Origin: Gemmatimonadaceae bacterium
GTDB taxonomy: Bacteria; Gemmatimonadota; Gemmatimonadetes; Gemmatimonadales; Gemmatimonadaceae
DNA: 64,000 bases
Assembly (NCBI GenBank): GCA_030647905.1
Contig: JAUSJA010000025.1
Span: 235,741 to 299,740 of the forward strand
Direction of reading: 5' to 3'
In this document: in pieces, positions 53,369 through 62,533 of the stretch
Position numbering within the stretch: the stretch's first letter is position 1
How the letters are laid out: each line of letters starts with the position of its first letter
The notes under the pieces: generated by a model
Told to the model about the DNA's origin: nothing
The model's database searches: none
The model's input: only the letters and a program-made list of their open reading frames with translations
Program-made: the position numbers and the translations under genes

Positions 53369-53798
53369 TTTTCGGAAGATCGTAGGCATCGAATCGTACG
53401 CCTCCACCGACAAGGTCTCCGAGCTGACGGCGCGCACCAACGACGAAGGTTGGGCGACCATCTTTGTCGCATGGCTCAGGACGAGCCGCCTGACGGCGAA
53501 CGATTGTCTGTTCATACTTTCCGTCGGTGGGGGCGCGACCGCGAAGAACATCAGCCCGAACCTGGTGGAAGCGCTGAAGTACGCGAAATCGATCGGGGCG
53601 AAGGTGGCGGGCATCGTCGGCCGAGACGGCGGGTACACGGCCGAGGTGGCTGGTGTCTGCTGCATTGTCCCCACCGTGAATGAAAACACCGTGACTCCCC
53701 ATGCTGAAGCTCTTCAGGTGGTCGTCTGGCACCTGCTGGTTTCGCATCCGGCGCTTAAGGCAAACCAGACCACATGGGAGTCGGCCGGAACGGCCTAG
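53352..53798 (+). pseudogene. N-terminally truncated SIS-domain protein (GmhA-like)
   Basis: From HSVNDFRKIVGIESYASTDK to the stop: NDEGWATIFVAWLRTSRLTA, DCLFILSVGGGATAKNIS, KSIGAKVAGIVGRDGGYTAE, HAEALQVVVWHLLVSHPALK. This is most of a sugar-phosphate isomerase of the GmhA group, which makes manno-heptose 7-phosphate from sedoheptulose 7-phosphate. The first 50-60 residues are replaced by a short run-in from the radical SAM fragment, so it is probably not made correctly. The 240 bp after it show no gene. Confidence 0.75.
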
Positions 53799-54041
53799 CC
53801 CGAGGAAAGGCGGGGGTCGCTCCCCGCGGCGGATTGCTGTTAGATTTGAGACGCTGGCGCCATTACTCACACGCCGGGGCGGTGAGGCAAGCTGGCCGGG
53901 CATTTCGCTCGCGAACGCGGAAAGCGCTGTGGTTCAATCCCGACGATCCTCAGGCTGTTGAGCCGGCACCACAACCAGGTCGTTAAACCGGGGTTGCGAA
54001 ATGGGTGCTTTAACAAATTGAATAGAGGGAGATGACGCCAA

Positions 54042-54757
54042 GTGAAGAGGGTTGAAGCGTTGAAGGTGAAAATCTCTGCCGACGGAGCGGACAAGCGCGC
54101 AATGCTGGAGATGTACCGCAAGCCCTATATCAAGGGGCTGACGACCAATCCCACGCTGATGAAAAAAGCCGGCATCACCGATTACCGGGCCTTTGCACGG
54201 GACATCCCGACCGAAATCAGAGACAAGCCGATCTCGTTCGAAGTGTTCTCTGACGACTTCGGCGAGATGGAGCGCCAGGCTCTCGAGATTGCGGGCTGGG
54301 GCACCAATGTCGATGCTAAGATCCCGGTCAGAAACACGAAAGGAGAGCCCGGCTGCAGCCTTGTCCGCACGCTTTCAGCCCAGGGTGTGAAGCTCAACAT
54401 CACTGGACTGATGACGCTCGCGCAGGTAGAGGATATTGTCACCGCCCTGGATCCGGCGACCCCCAGCTACGTATCGGTGTTTGCCGGCCGCCTGGCCGAC
54501 ACCGGGCTGGATCCCGTTGAGATGATGGCATCGGCCGTCGAGGTCATGATGCCCCACCGGAAGGCGGAGCTGATCTGGGCGAGTCTGCGGGAGCTGCTGA
54601 ACATTTTCCAGGCCGAGACCATAGGCTGTCACATCACACCGTTACCAACCACATCCTGAAGAAGCTGGAGCTGGTGGATTATGACCCAAAGGAGTATTCG
54701 CTCGACACGGTCAAGATGTTTCACAACGATGCAGTAGCCGCCGGATTCACCCTTTGA
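54042..54757 (+). pseudogene. Transaldolase with 3' single-base frameshift
   Basis: GTG 54042: LKVKISADGADKRAMLEMYR, KGLTTNPTLMKKAGI (active-site region of class I transaldolases), VDAKIPVRNT with the Schiff-base Lys, and VKLNITGLMTL. At about 54635 one base is missing in GCHI(I)TVTN; the true tail (VTNHILKKLELVDYDPKEYS, DTVKMFHNDAVAAGF) lies in another frame to 54757. The frameshifted product loses about 35 residues. In a heptose locus a transaldolase would feed sedoheptulose 7-phosphate. A sequencing error is possible. Confidence 0.8.
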
Positions 54758-54824
54758 GCGTGCCGAAAGAAGCAACAATCTTCGGCGTAGCGCTCTTCAC
54801 CAAACCCATCTCAACGCTCTCATC

Positions 54825-55760
54825 ATGAGTAAGATCCTGGTAACCGGCGCTGCCGGCTATCTCGGCTCGATCCTTTGCGAGCACCTGCTCGCCGCCGGCC
54901 ACAGCGTCACCGCTGTCGACAATCTCGCTTACGGACAGCACAGCCTCTTTCACCTGTGCGCGAACCCAGCGTTCGACTTCAATCGCGGGGACGCGCGCGA
55001 CGAGCGGCTAATGAGGAAGCTGGTAGCTTCCGCTGACGCCGTCATCCCCCTCGCCGCCGTCGTCGGCGCCGGCGCGTGCGACCGCGATCCGCTGTTGGCC
55101 ACGTCTCTCAACTACGATGCGATCGCGATGCTCAACAGGTTGCGCAGTCCGGCGCAGCTCGTGATCTATCCGACAACCAACAGCGGGTACGGCACCAAGT
55201 CGGGAGAGGCGTTCTGCACCGAGGACACGCCGCTCGATCCGATCTCGCTTTATGGACGGACGAAGGTGGACGCCGAGCGGAACGTGCTCGATTCGCCGAA
55301 CTCGATCAGTCTGAGGCTGGCGACGGTGTTCGGCATGTCGCCGCGGATGCGGCTCGATCTGCTCGTGAATCACTTCGTGTACGCGGCAGTCACCGACGGG
55401 TACATAGTCATATTCGAGAAGCATTTCAAGCGGAACTACGTTCACGTACGGGACGTGGCCGCCTGCTTCGTGCATTGTATCGCAAACTCCAGCGGCATGA
55501 CGGGCCGCGCATTCAATCTCGGGCTTGACGAGGCGAATCTCTCGAAGGAGGAGCTCGCGCTGCTGGTGAAAAGCTTCGTTCCCAATTTCTTCGTCCATTT
55601 TTCCGAAGTCGGAAGCGATCCCGACAAGCGAAACTACATCGTATCAAACCAGCGCTTGCGTGAGGCGGGGTTCGAAGCGCGGCGCACGATTAGAGACGGA
55701 ATCGCCGAGCTGCTGAAAGGTTACCGTCTTCTGGCAAGGTCGCAATTCAAGAACGTGTGA
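54825..55760 (+). CDS. NAD-dependent epimerase/dehydratase of the heptose cluster
   Basis: 311 residues, SDR fold: ILVTGAAGYLGSILCEHLLA, NRGDARDERLM, TTNSGYGTKSGEAF and YGRTKVDAER (catalytic YxxxK), KRNYVHVRDVAACFVH. By position before hddC-gmhB-hddA it probably modifies a heptose nucleotide. Overlaps the next gene by 4 bp (GTGTGA). Confidence 0.88.
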   Translation: MSKILVTGAAGYLGSILCEHLLAAGHSVTAVDNLAYGQHSLFHLCANPAFDFNRGDARDERLMRKLVASADAVIPLAAVVGAGACDRDPLLATSLNYDAIAMLNRLRSPAQLVIYPTTNSGYGTKSGEAFCTEDTPLDPISLYGRTKVDAERNVLDSPNSISLRLATVFGMSPRMRLDLLVNHFVYAAVTDGYIVIFEKHFKRNYVHVRDVAACFVHCIANSSGMTGRAFNLGLDEANLSKEELALLVKSFVPNFFVHFSEVGSDPDKRNYIVSNQRLREAGFEARRTIRDGIAELLKGYRLLARSQFKNV

Positions 55761-56470
55761 CGCCCCTCCCGGGATCCGCTGTCATTCTAGCCGGCGGGCT
55801 GGGGACAAGGCTGCGGGGCGTTCTCCCGGATTGCCCAAAGGTTCTCGCACCTGTCCGCGGCCGTCCCTTTCTTTCCTACCTCCTCGATCAGCTCGCGGAT
55901 GCCGGCGTTGTGGACGTGATTCTCGCGACCGGTTACCGAGCTGATCTCGTCGAGACCGCTTTCGGAGCGTCATATCGCACGATGACCCTTCGCTATTCGG
56001 CTGAAAAGACGCCATTGGGGACTGCCGGCGCGCTCGCGAATGCACGGCGGCTCCTCCCCGATGGCCCATGCCTGACTCTGAACGGGGACTCCATGTGCGA
56101 CACCGACCTCGCTGCCTTCTGGAGCTGGAGCGCTTTGCGCAGGGCGAGCGCGGCGCTGGTGGCCGTCCGGGTGCCCGACGCATCCCGTTATGGAACGGTG
56201 GCGCTCGACGGCGAGCGCGTCGTTGCGTTCGAGGAGAAGCGCGTGCGCACCGGCAGCCAGTGGATCAACGCCGGAATTTACTTTCTTGGCGCCGATGTCA
56301 CCGCCTCTCTCGACCCGACGCGGCCCGCCTCTCTCGAGCGAGACGTTCTCCCGGCGAGGGTCGGAAAGGGACTGCTGGCGTTTCCCGTCGACGCCCCTTT
56401 TCTCGACATCGGGCTGCCGGATTCGTACGCTTCGGCTTCCGTTTTTCTCGAGGATGAACCCGGCGTATGA
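55757..56470 (+). CDS. hddC: D-glycero-D-manno-heptose 1-phosphate guanylyltransferase
   Basis: 237 residues of the nucleotidyltransferase fold: VILAGGLGTRLRGVLPDCPK (nucleotide loop), RPFLSYLLDQLADAGVVDVI, EKTPLGTAGALANAR, LTLNGDSMCDTDL (metal Asp), QWINAGIYFLG. With gmhB and hddA downstream it is best read as HddC, which makes GDP-D-glycero-alpha-D-manno-heptose. GTG start overlapping the SDR gene; overlaps gmhB by 4 bp. Confidence 0.88.
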   Translation: MTPLPGSAVILAGGLGTRLRGVLPDCPKVLAPVRGRPFLSYLLDQLADAGVVDVILATGYRADLVETAFGASYRTMTLRYSAEKTPLGTAGALANARRLLPDGPCLTLNGDSMCDTDLAAFWSWSALRRASAALVAVRVPDASRYGTVALDGERVVAFEEKRVRTGSQWINAGIYFLGADVTASLDPTRPASLERDVLPARVGKGLLAFPVDAPFLDIGLPDSYASASVFLEDEPGV

Positions 56471-57054
56471 ACCGTCCATGGGTGGTGCTCGATCGGGACG
56501 GGACGATCATCGTTGAACGGAACTATCTGTCCGATCCTGGCGGCGTCGAGCTGCTGACGAACGCAGCCGAAGGAATCCGGACGATGAAGAATCTCGGGCT
56601 CGCCGTCATCGTCGTCACAAACCAGTCCGGCGTTGGACGAGGGCGGTACCCCATGTCGGCGGTCGACCGGGTAAATGAGAGGGTAAGGTCACTACTGCGG
56701 GCAGAAGATGCCGACGTGGATGTCATTTACGTCTGCCCGCACGTGCCGGCGGACGAATGTGACTGCAGGAAGCCCGCTCCCGGCATGGTGCGCAGCGCGG
56801 CGCGCGATCTTGCTTTGTCGCCGGCTCCAGTCGCCGTCGTCGGCGACAAGGAGTGCGACATCGGCCTCGGACGCGCGGTTGGCACTTCCGCAATTCTGAT
56901 TCGCACGGGATACGGAGCGTCGGAAGAGCTCCGTGGTGTAACGGCGGACTACATCGTGGATGATCTTCTCGTCGCCGCGGACATCGTATCCTCATTGCTC
57001 GGGCGCGAAGGTTGGGAACACCTCGGAAGCGATCACATGAGAACCGTCAGATGA
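56467..57054 (+). CDS. gmhB: Heptose 1,7-bisphosphate 7-phosphatase (HAD family)
   Basis: 195 residues: nucleophile motif LDRDGTIIVERNYL, motif II VTNQSGVGRGRY, Cys-rich zinc loop CPHVPADECDCRKPAPGM, motif IV VVGDKECDIGLGR. This is GmhB, which removes the C7 phosphate from heptose 1,7-bisphosphate. ATGA overlap with hddA downstream. Confidence 0.92.
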   Translation: MNRPWVVLDRDGTIIVERNYLSDPGGVELLTNAAEGIRTMKNLGLAVIVVTNQSGVGRGRYPMSAVDRVNERVRSLLRAEDADVDVIYVCPHVPADECDCRKPAPGMVRSAARDLALSPAPVAVVGDKECDIGLGRAVGTSAILIRTGYGASEELRGVTADYIVDDLLVAADIVSSLLGREGWEHLGSDHMRTVR

Positions 57055-58121
57055 TAGTCAGCAGAACTCCTTTCCGGCTTTCCTTCTTTGGCGGTGGAAC
57101 CGACTACCCGTCGTGGTACCGCGAGCATGGCGGAAGCGTTCTCGCCACCACCATCAACAAGTACTGCTACCTGTCGTGCCGGCATCTTCCCCCGTTTTTC
57201 GAGCATCGGATACGACTGGTGTATTCCAAGATCGAAAACTGCCAAACGATCGACGAGATCCAACATCCCGCGGCACGCGAGATCCTGAAATTCGTCGGCG
57301 TCCGGCACGGAATCGAGATTCACCACGACGGTGATCTGCCGGCGGGTAGCGGGATGGGCTCGAGCTCAGCGTTTACCGTCGGACTGCTCCATGCCCTGAA
57401 CGCATTGAAGGGACGCATGCCAAGCAAGCGGCAGCTTGCGGAAGAGAGCATTCATATCGAACAGGAACTGATCCGGGAAACGGTCGGCTCCCAGGATCAG
57501 GTATCGGCAGCCTACGGCGGCTTCAACCACGTTGTGTTCGGAACGAACGGCGATATCGATGTCCGGCCCCTCACGCTGAGCACCGATCGGGTATCCGAGC
57601 TCACCTCCAATTTGATGCTCTTCTTCACCGGGGTGAAGCGAACCGCATCCCGGATCGCGGGGAGCTATGTGAACCATCTCGGCGCGAATCGTGTCCAGCT
57701 CGAGGCGACACGGCAGCTTGTAGATGAAGGGCTTTCCATGCTGAATAGCGACACGGAGCTGAGCCGGTTCGGCGAGCTGCTCCACGAAGCGTGGCAGATC
57801 AAGCGGAGTCTCGGCCAGCACGTCTCAAACGCTCATATCGACGAAGTGTACGATGCGGCTCGCGCTGCCGGAGCGATTGGCGGCAAGATCACCGGCGCAG
57901 GCGGCGGCGGCTTTCTGTTGCTCTTCGTGCCACCGGAGCGGCAACAGTTCGTGCGCCAGCGTTTGTCACATCTGATACACGTGCCGTTCCGGTTCGAATA
58001 CGGGGGCAGTCAGATTATCTTTTATGAGACACAGGAAGACTTTTCCAGCCAGGAAGCGGACCGCGCCTCGCGAAGCCTGACCCCATTCAGGGAGCTCGAG
58101 ATCGATCCTGATCCCGAGTGA
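57051..58121 (+). CDS. hddA: D-glycero-D-manno-heptose 7-phosphate kinase
   Basis: 356 residues from the ATG overlapping gmhB: SRTPFRLSFFGGGTDYPSWY, ATP loop DLPAGSGMGSSSAFTVGLLH, SQDQVSAAYGGFNHV, GGKITGAGGGGFLLLFV. A GHMP kinase phosphorylating heptose 7-phosphate at C1. It is the intact version of the broken gene at 52068. Confidence 0.92.
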   Translation: MIVSRTPFRLSFFGGGTDYPSWYREHGGSVLATTINKYCYLSCRHLPPFFEHRIRLVYSKIENCQTIDEIQHPAAREILKFVGVRHGIEIHHDGDLPAGSGMGSSSAFTVGLLHALNALKGRMPSKRQLAEESIHIEQELIRETVGSQDQVSAAYGGFNHVVFGTNGDIDVRPLTLSTDRVSELTSNLMLFFTGVKRTASRIAGSYVNHLGANRVQLEATRQLVDEGLSMLNSDTELSRFGELLHEAWQIKRSLGQHVSNAHIDEVYDAARAAGAIGGKITGAGGGGFLLLFVPPERQQFVRQRLSHLIHVPFRFEYGGSQIIFYETQEDFSSQEADRASRSLTPFRELEIDPDPE

Positions 58122-58148
58122 CCGGAATTTCCAACCACATCGTACATC

Positions 58149-59093
58149 ATGAACGAAAGATTTTATCGCGCATTGTACCGTATTCGCAGGGTCGAGGAAG
58201 AGGTCGCCAAAGCTTATCCGAGTGACAAGATCAAAAGCCCGGTACATCTGTCTATCGGGCAGGAGGCGGTAGCTGTCGGCGTATGCGAGGCACTCAAGCC
58301 CGAGGACATCGTGTTTGCGTCGTACCGCGGTCACGCGGCATACCTGGCAAAGGGCGGAGATCTGAACCGGATGATCGCCGAGCTCTACGGCAGAGTTACC
58401 GGATGCGCGAAGGGCAAAGGGGGCTCGATGCATCTGATCGACGTCGCTCACGGAGTCATGGGTTCATCCGCAGTCGTGGGCACGACGATCCCGAACGCCG
58501 CCGGGTACGCCTATGCGCTCAAACTTCGCGGGTCCGATGCGCTCGTGGCGGCATTCTTCGGTGACGGCGCGACCGACGAGGGCGTGTTCTACGAATCTTT
58601 GAACTTCGCGGCGCTCAAACGGCTACCGATGATTTTCATATGCGAGAACAACTCCTACGCGATACACACCCACCAAAACCAACGCCAGGCGATTAGCAAC
58701 ATCGCGGAGCGCGCGGCCTCTTTTGGCATTCCGGCGGAGGTCATCGCTGATGACGTGATCGCCGTATACTCGGCGATCGACAAGGCGGCGAAGGCGATTC
58801 GCTCAGGAGCAGGCGGTCCCTTCTTCTTCGAGTGCATGACGTACCGCTGGAAGGAGCACGTGGGTCCGGGCGAGGATTATCATCTTGGTTATCGCAGCCG
58901 CGAAGAAGCGACGAAATGGATCGACAACGATCAGGTCCGTGTTGCCGGAGAGCGGCTGCGGGCGCCACGGCGCGCGAGCATCGAAGCCGAGGTCGAAGCC
59001 GAAATCGCCGACGCGTTCGCCTTCGCCGAGAACAGTCCGTTCCCCTCTGCCGATGAGCTGTGGAAAGATGTGTACGGTGCGTCCACGGCATGA
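58149..59093 (+). CDS. TPP-dependent E1-type enzyme, alpha subunit
   Basis: 314 residues like pyruvate/acetoin dehydrogenase E1 alpha. The thiamine diphosphate motif is GDGATDEGVFYESLNFA...FICENNSY; the substrate-loop HLSIGQEAVAVGV and KGKGGSMHLID are present. No E2 or E3 genes follow, so it is unlikely to be a dehydrogenase complex. Position inside a sugar locus suggests that the two-carbon or acyl unit formed on TPP is transferred to a keto sugar. 4-bp overlap with the beta subunit. Confidence 0.9.
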   Translation: MNERFYRALYRIRRVEEEVAKAYPSDKIKSPVHLSIGQEAVAVGVCEALKPEDIVFASYRGHAAYLAKGGDLNRMIAELYGRVTGCAKGKGGSMHLIDVAHGVMGSSAVVGTTIPNAAGYAYALKLRGSDALVAAFFGDGATDEGVFYESLNFAALKRLPMIFICENNSYAIHTHQNQRQAISNIAERAASFGIPAEVIADDVIAVYSAIDKAAKAIRSGAGGPFFFECMTYRWKEHVGPGEDYHLGYRSREEATKWIDNDQVRVAGERLRAPRRASIEAEVEAEIADAFAFAENSPFPSADELWKDVYGASTA

Positions 59094-60136
59094 ATCGAGA
59101 GGCGACTTACGTCGAGGCGATTCGCGAAGCGACAAGGCAGGAGATGGAGCGCGACGAATCCGTAGTGGTGTATGGGCTCGACGTCGATGATCCGAAGGCG
59201 ATTCAGGGCACCACCGCCGGACTCCTGGAAAAGTTCGGCGCCGGTCGCGTTTTCGGTACTCCGCTTGCGGAGGATGCGATGACCGGGGTTGGAATCGGCA
59301 TGGCGCTGGCGGGATTGCGGCCGATACACGTGCACATACGAATGGACTTCGTCATGCTGGCGATGAACCAGCTCATCAACGTCGCCGCAAAAAGCCGGTA
59401 CATGTACGGTGGGCAGGTCCAGATTCCACTAGTAGTTCGCGCGATGATCGGCAGGAGCTGGGGACAGGGCGCCCAGCATTCGCAGGGGCTGTACTCGTTC
59501 TTCATGAGCGTTCCGGGTCTTCGAGTCGTTGCGCCGACCAATCCTCACGACGCCAAAGGCTGTCTCGTTGAGGCCATTCGGACCGACGACCCGGTGCTCT
59601 ACGTCGAGCACCGTTTTCTGCACTTCCAGAAGGGGCCCGTTCCGGAGGCTCTGTACGCGACACCACTCGGCAAAGCGCGCGTCACCGTCCCCGGTACGGA
59701 CGTGACGCTGGTAGGCATATCATACGCGCAGACGGAGTGTCTGCAGGCGCAGCGATATCTCGAGGCTGTCGGAATCAGCGCGGAGGTGATCGATCCGATA
59801 TGGCTCTCGCCTCTCGACGTGGAGACAATCGCAGACTCGGTCGCCAAGACCGGGCGCCTTTGCGTGGTTGACAACGGTTGGACGACCTGCGGTGCAGGCG
59901 CCGAGATAATCGCGCGCGTAATGGAGCGCCTCCAGTCCGTGCGCGAGGTGAAGATCCTGAGGCTGGGTTTCGCGCCGGTGACTTGCCCGCCGACCCCGAC
60001 GCTCGAAGCGCTGTACTATCCCAACGGCCGCACAATCGCCGCAGGGGTGAACGATCTCGTCCTCGGCCGCCCGACCGGATGGGTCCCGGAAGAGCGGAAA
60101 GAATGGAAAAACATCGAATTCAAGGGACCATTTTAG
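59090..60136 (+). CDS. TPP-dependent E1-type enzyme, beta subunit
   Basis: 348 residues from the ATG overlapping the alpha stop: EATYVEAIREATRQEMERDE, RVFGTPLAEDAMTGVGIGMA, MDFVMLAMNQLINVAAKSRY, IGRSWGQGAQHSQGLYSFFM, YVEHRFLHFQKGPVP. It contributes the other half of the TPP site. Its stop overlaps a GTG of the DegT gene. Confidence 0.9.
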   Translation: MNREATYVEAIREATRQEMERDESVVVYGLDVDDPKAIQGTTAGLLEKFGAGRVFGTPLAEDAMTGVGIGMALAGLRPIHVHIRMDFVMLAMNQLINVAAKSRYMYGGQVQIPLVVRAMIGRSWGQGAQHSQGLYSFFMSVPGLRVVAPTNPHDAKGCLVEAIRTDDPVLYVEHRFLHFQKGPVPEALYATPLGKARVTVPGTDVTLVGISYAQTECLQAQRYLEAVGISAEVIDPIWLSPLDVETIADSVAKTGRLCVVDNGWTTCGAGAEIIARVMERLQSVREVKILRLGFAPVTCPPTPTLEALYYPNGRTIAAGVNDLVLGRPTGWVPEERKEWKNIEFKGPF

Positions 60137-60150
60137 TGGAACAGGAAACA

Positions 60151-61362
60151 ATGAACGCGATCGCCCCGCGTCCGGCCGCTAAGGCGACTGCCTGGCCGCT
60201 GATGCAGAACAACATCGCGAGGGAAGACCTTGATGCCGTCATCGAGCTCCTTCAGGCGAACGATCCCATTCTGACGCAGTCGCGGAACGTGGAAGCATTC
60301 GAGCGCGAGTGGTCGGCGTGGCTCGGCGTGCGCCATAGCGTGTTCGTGAACTCCGGATCTTCGGCAAATCTCATCACGATCGCCGCGTTGCGTGAAACCC
60401 GTGAGCTCGGAGAGATAATCGTTCCGACCCTGACCTGGTCCTCCGATATCGCGTCGGTCATTCAGGTCGGATTTACCCCCGTGTTCGTGGACATTGACCC
60501 GCGGACGCTGGGAATGGATACCGCACAGGTGCTCAACAAGCTGAGCTCTCGGACACGCGCGGTCTTCCTTACCCACGTTCTGGGCTACAACGCGCTCGAC
60601 CGCCGCCTGCTGGATGGTCTGCGGGCGGCCGACGTGCCGCTCATCGAAGATGTATGCGAGTCGCACGGTGCGACGTTCGAAGGTCGAAAGCTCGGAACGA
60701 TCGGATTGATGTCGAACTTCTCCTTCTACTATGCGCACCACATGACCACCGTCGAGGGCGGAATGGTTTGCACCGACGACGATGAGCTCTACGAGGTGAC
60801 CCGGATGATGCGGGCGCATGGAATGGTGCGGGAGGCGAAATCGGAGGAGGTGAGGAAGAGGTATATCAGCAAATACCCCGACCTGAATCCCGAATTCATC
60901 TTCGCGTTTCCCGGCTACAATGTGCGAAGCACGGAGATCAACGCGGTGATGGGGCGGTCGCAGCTGAAACGGCTCGACGACAGAAATGCGCTGCGTTCGC
61001 GCAACCTGCGGCTTTTCCTGCATCAGCTCGATTCAAGATTCTACCGCACGGATTTCGCCGTCGAGGGAAGCTGCAATTACGCCTTTACGCTAATCCTGCG
61101 CGAGCCGGACCTCGCGCTTTGCGAGCGGGTGATGACGGCGCTTCGCGAGCATGGCATCGAGTACCGGCGCGGCGCGTCCGGAGGCGGGAACCAGTTGAGA
61201 CAACCGCTGGTGAGAGGTCGGCTCGGTGACCAGCCCCTCGCTGAATTCCCCGAAGTGGATCATGTGCACTTTTTCGGTTTTTACATCGGCAACTATCCAG
61301 AGTTGGAGCCCGATCGCATCGGCGAGCTCTGCGCCCTCCTCAACAGCACTGCGGCCGGCTGA
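60151..61362 (+). CDS. DegT/DnrJ-family protein with His at the PLP-lysine position
   Basis: 403 residues from ATG 60151 (AGGA 6 bp upstream). The fold is that of sugar aminotransferases (VNSGSSANLITIAALRE, EIIVPTLTWSSDIASVIQVG, VPLIEDVCESHGATFEGRKL). The cofactor lysine site reads SFYYAHHMTTVEGGM: His stands where aminotransferases have Lys. That change marks the PMP-dependent 3-dehydratases such as ColD and RfbH/DdhC, which remove the 3-hydroxyl of a 4-keto sugar. So this is more probably a deoxysugar dehydratase than an aminotransferase. Confidence 0.88.
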   Translation: MNAIAPRPAAKATAWPLMQNNIAREDLDAVIELLQANDPILTQSRNVEAFEREWSAWLGVRHSVFVNSGSSANLITIAALRETRELGEIIVPTLTWSSDIASVIQVGFTPVFVDIDPRTLGMDTAQVLNKLSSRTRAVFLTHVLGYNALDRRLLDGLRAADVPLIEDVCESHGATFEGRKLGTIGLMSNFSFYYAHHMTTVEGGMVCTDDDELYEVTRMMRAHGMVREAKSEEVRKRYISKYPDLNPEFIFAFPGYNVRSTEINAVMGRSQLKRLDDRNALRSRNLRLFLHQLDSRFYRTDFAVEGSCNYAFTLILREPDLALCERVMTALREHGIEYRRGASGGGNQLRQPLVRGRLGDQPLAEFPEVDHVHFFGFYIGNYPELEPDRIGELCALLNSTAAG

Positions 61363-61377
61363 CACCCGCATCCTGAA

Positions 61378-62319
61378 ATGAAAGCGGACGCAAGGATATT
61401 CGTCGCCGGCCACCTCGGTCTCGTCGGAGGGGCCGTTCATCGGGCACTCACCAGAAAGGGCTTCTCCAATGTCGTGGGCCGCTCGCGCGCCGAGCTGGAT
61501 CTCGAAGACGAGCCGGCGGTGCTCGCCTTCTTCGAGCGGGAGCGCCCGGAGTACGTCATCCTGGCGGCCGCCAAAGTGGGGGGCATCCATGCCAACAATA
61601 CTTATCCGGTCGATTTCGTCCGCACCAATCTGAGGATTCAACTGAGCGTAATCGAGGCCGCATGGAGGACCGGCGTGACGAAGCTTTTGTTCCTCGGCTC
61701 GTCCTGCATCTATCCCAAGCTTGCCGATCAGCCGATCAGCGAGGACGCGCTCCTCGGCGGACCGCTCGAACCGACCAACCGGCCTTACGCAATCGCCAAG
61801 ATTGCCGGGATCGAGCTCTGCCGATCGTACAATCGGCAGTACGGCACAAACTTCATCGCGGCGATGCCGACGAACCTTTACGGCCCCGGCGACAACTTCG
61901 ATCTGCAGAACGCGCATGTGCTGCCGGCACTCATGCACCGCTTTCATCTCGCCAAGATTACCGGCGAGCCGAGCGTTACCGTATGGGGCAGCGGAACCCC
62001 GCGCCGCGAGTTTCTCTACGTGGACGACGTCGCGGAGGCGTGCGTCTTTCTCATGGAACGCTACGACGGAGAGGGGATAGTCAACATCGGCTGTGGTGAG
62101 GACGTCTCGATCGCGGAAGTAGCCGACGCCGTCAGGGCAATCGTCGGTTTCCGAGGTGAGATCGCATTCGACCGCTCGAAGCCCGACGGCACCCCAGGAA
62201 AACTGCTGGACGTGTCGAAGCTGCGCGACATGGGTTGGCGGCCGGCGACTGGCCTGCGCGAAGGTCTCGAGCGCACCTACCGGTGGTTTCTCGACAACAA
62301 AATGCAGGTTGGAGCGTAG
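61378..62319 (+). CDS. fcl: GDP-L-fucose synthase-like epimerase/reductase
   Basis: 313 residues: VAGHLGLVGGAVHRALTRKG, AAKVGGIHANNTYPVDF, LGSSCIYPKLADQPISEDAL, catalytic Tyr-Lys in NRPYAIAKIAG, MPTNLYGPGDNFD, and KPDGTPGKLLDVSKLRDMGW. The family epimerises C3/C5 and reduces the C4 ketone of GDP-4-keto-6-deoxy sugars. No gmd is in the window. Last gene of the sugar operon. Confidence 0.92.
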   Translation: MKADARIFVAGHLGLVGGAVHRALTRKGFSNVVGRSRAELDLEDEPAVLAFFERERPEYVILAAAKVGGIHANNTYPVDFVRTNLRIQLSVIEAAWRTGVTKLLFLGSSCIYPKLADQPISEDALLGGPLEPTNRPYAIAKIAGIELCRSYNRQYGTNFIAAMPTNLYGPGDNFDLQNAHVLPALMHRFHLAKITGEPSVTVWGSGTPRREFLYVDDVAEACVFLMERYDGEGIVNIGCGEDVSIAEVADAVRAIVGFRGEIAFDRSKPDGTPGKLLDVSKLRDMGWRPATGLREGLERTYRWFLDNKMQVGA

Positions 62320-62533
62320 TCCGTGACCCGTGCCGGTCGCACCCGGGAAGAGGGGGAAGTTCGTGGCGATGATGCCGACGCTCCTGGCCCGGAGCTTCTC
62401 AGTCCCCCGAATCCACCGGTAGGTCGAAGGTTCCGGGGGCAGCCGATGTTTTCCCCATACATCGTCAAATAACGAGGCCGGGATTGGCCAAAATCTCATT
62501 GACAATCTCATTGCACAATCTCATTGCACAATG
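62320..62533. other. Gap with direct repeats next to the insertion sequence
   Basis: No intact gene. On the minus strand the frame HRLPPEPSTYRWIRGTEKLR is protein-like over about 45 codons but has no recognised family. At 62492-62529 a 12-13 bp unit AATCTCATTGCAC occurs three times in tandem, ending 4 bp before the left end of the insertion sequence. Confidence 0.5.

Noticed and set aside
53880..53960. tRNA-like sequence (GTGGTTCAATCCC)
   Set aside because: The flanking bases do not pair into a T-arm or acceptor stem.
61090..62511. 473-codon ORF on the minus strand
   Set aside because: Mostly antisense to the DegT and fcl genes; only its first 45 codons lie in non-coding sequence and look protein-like.
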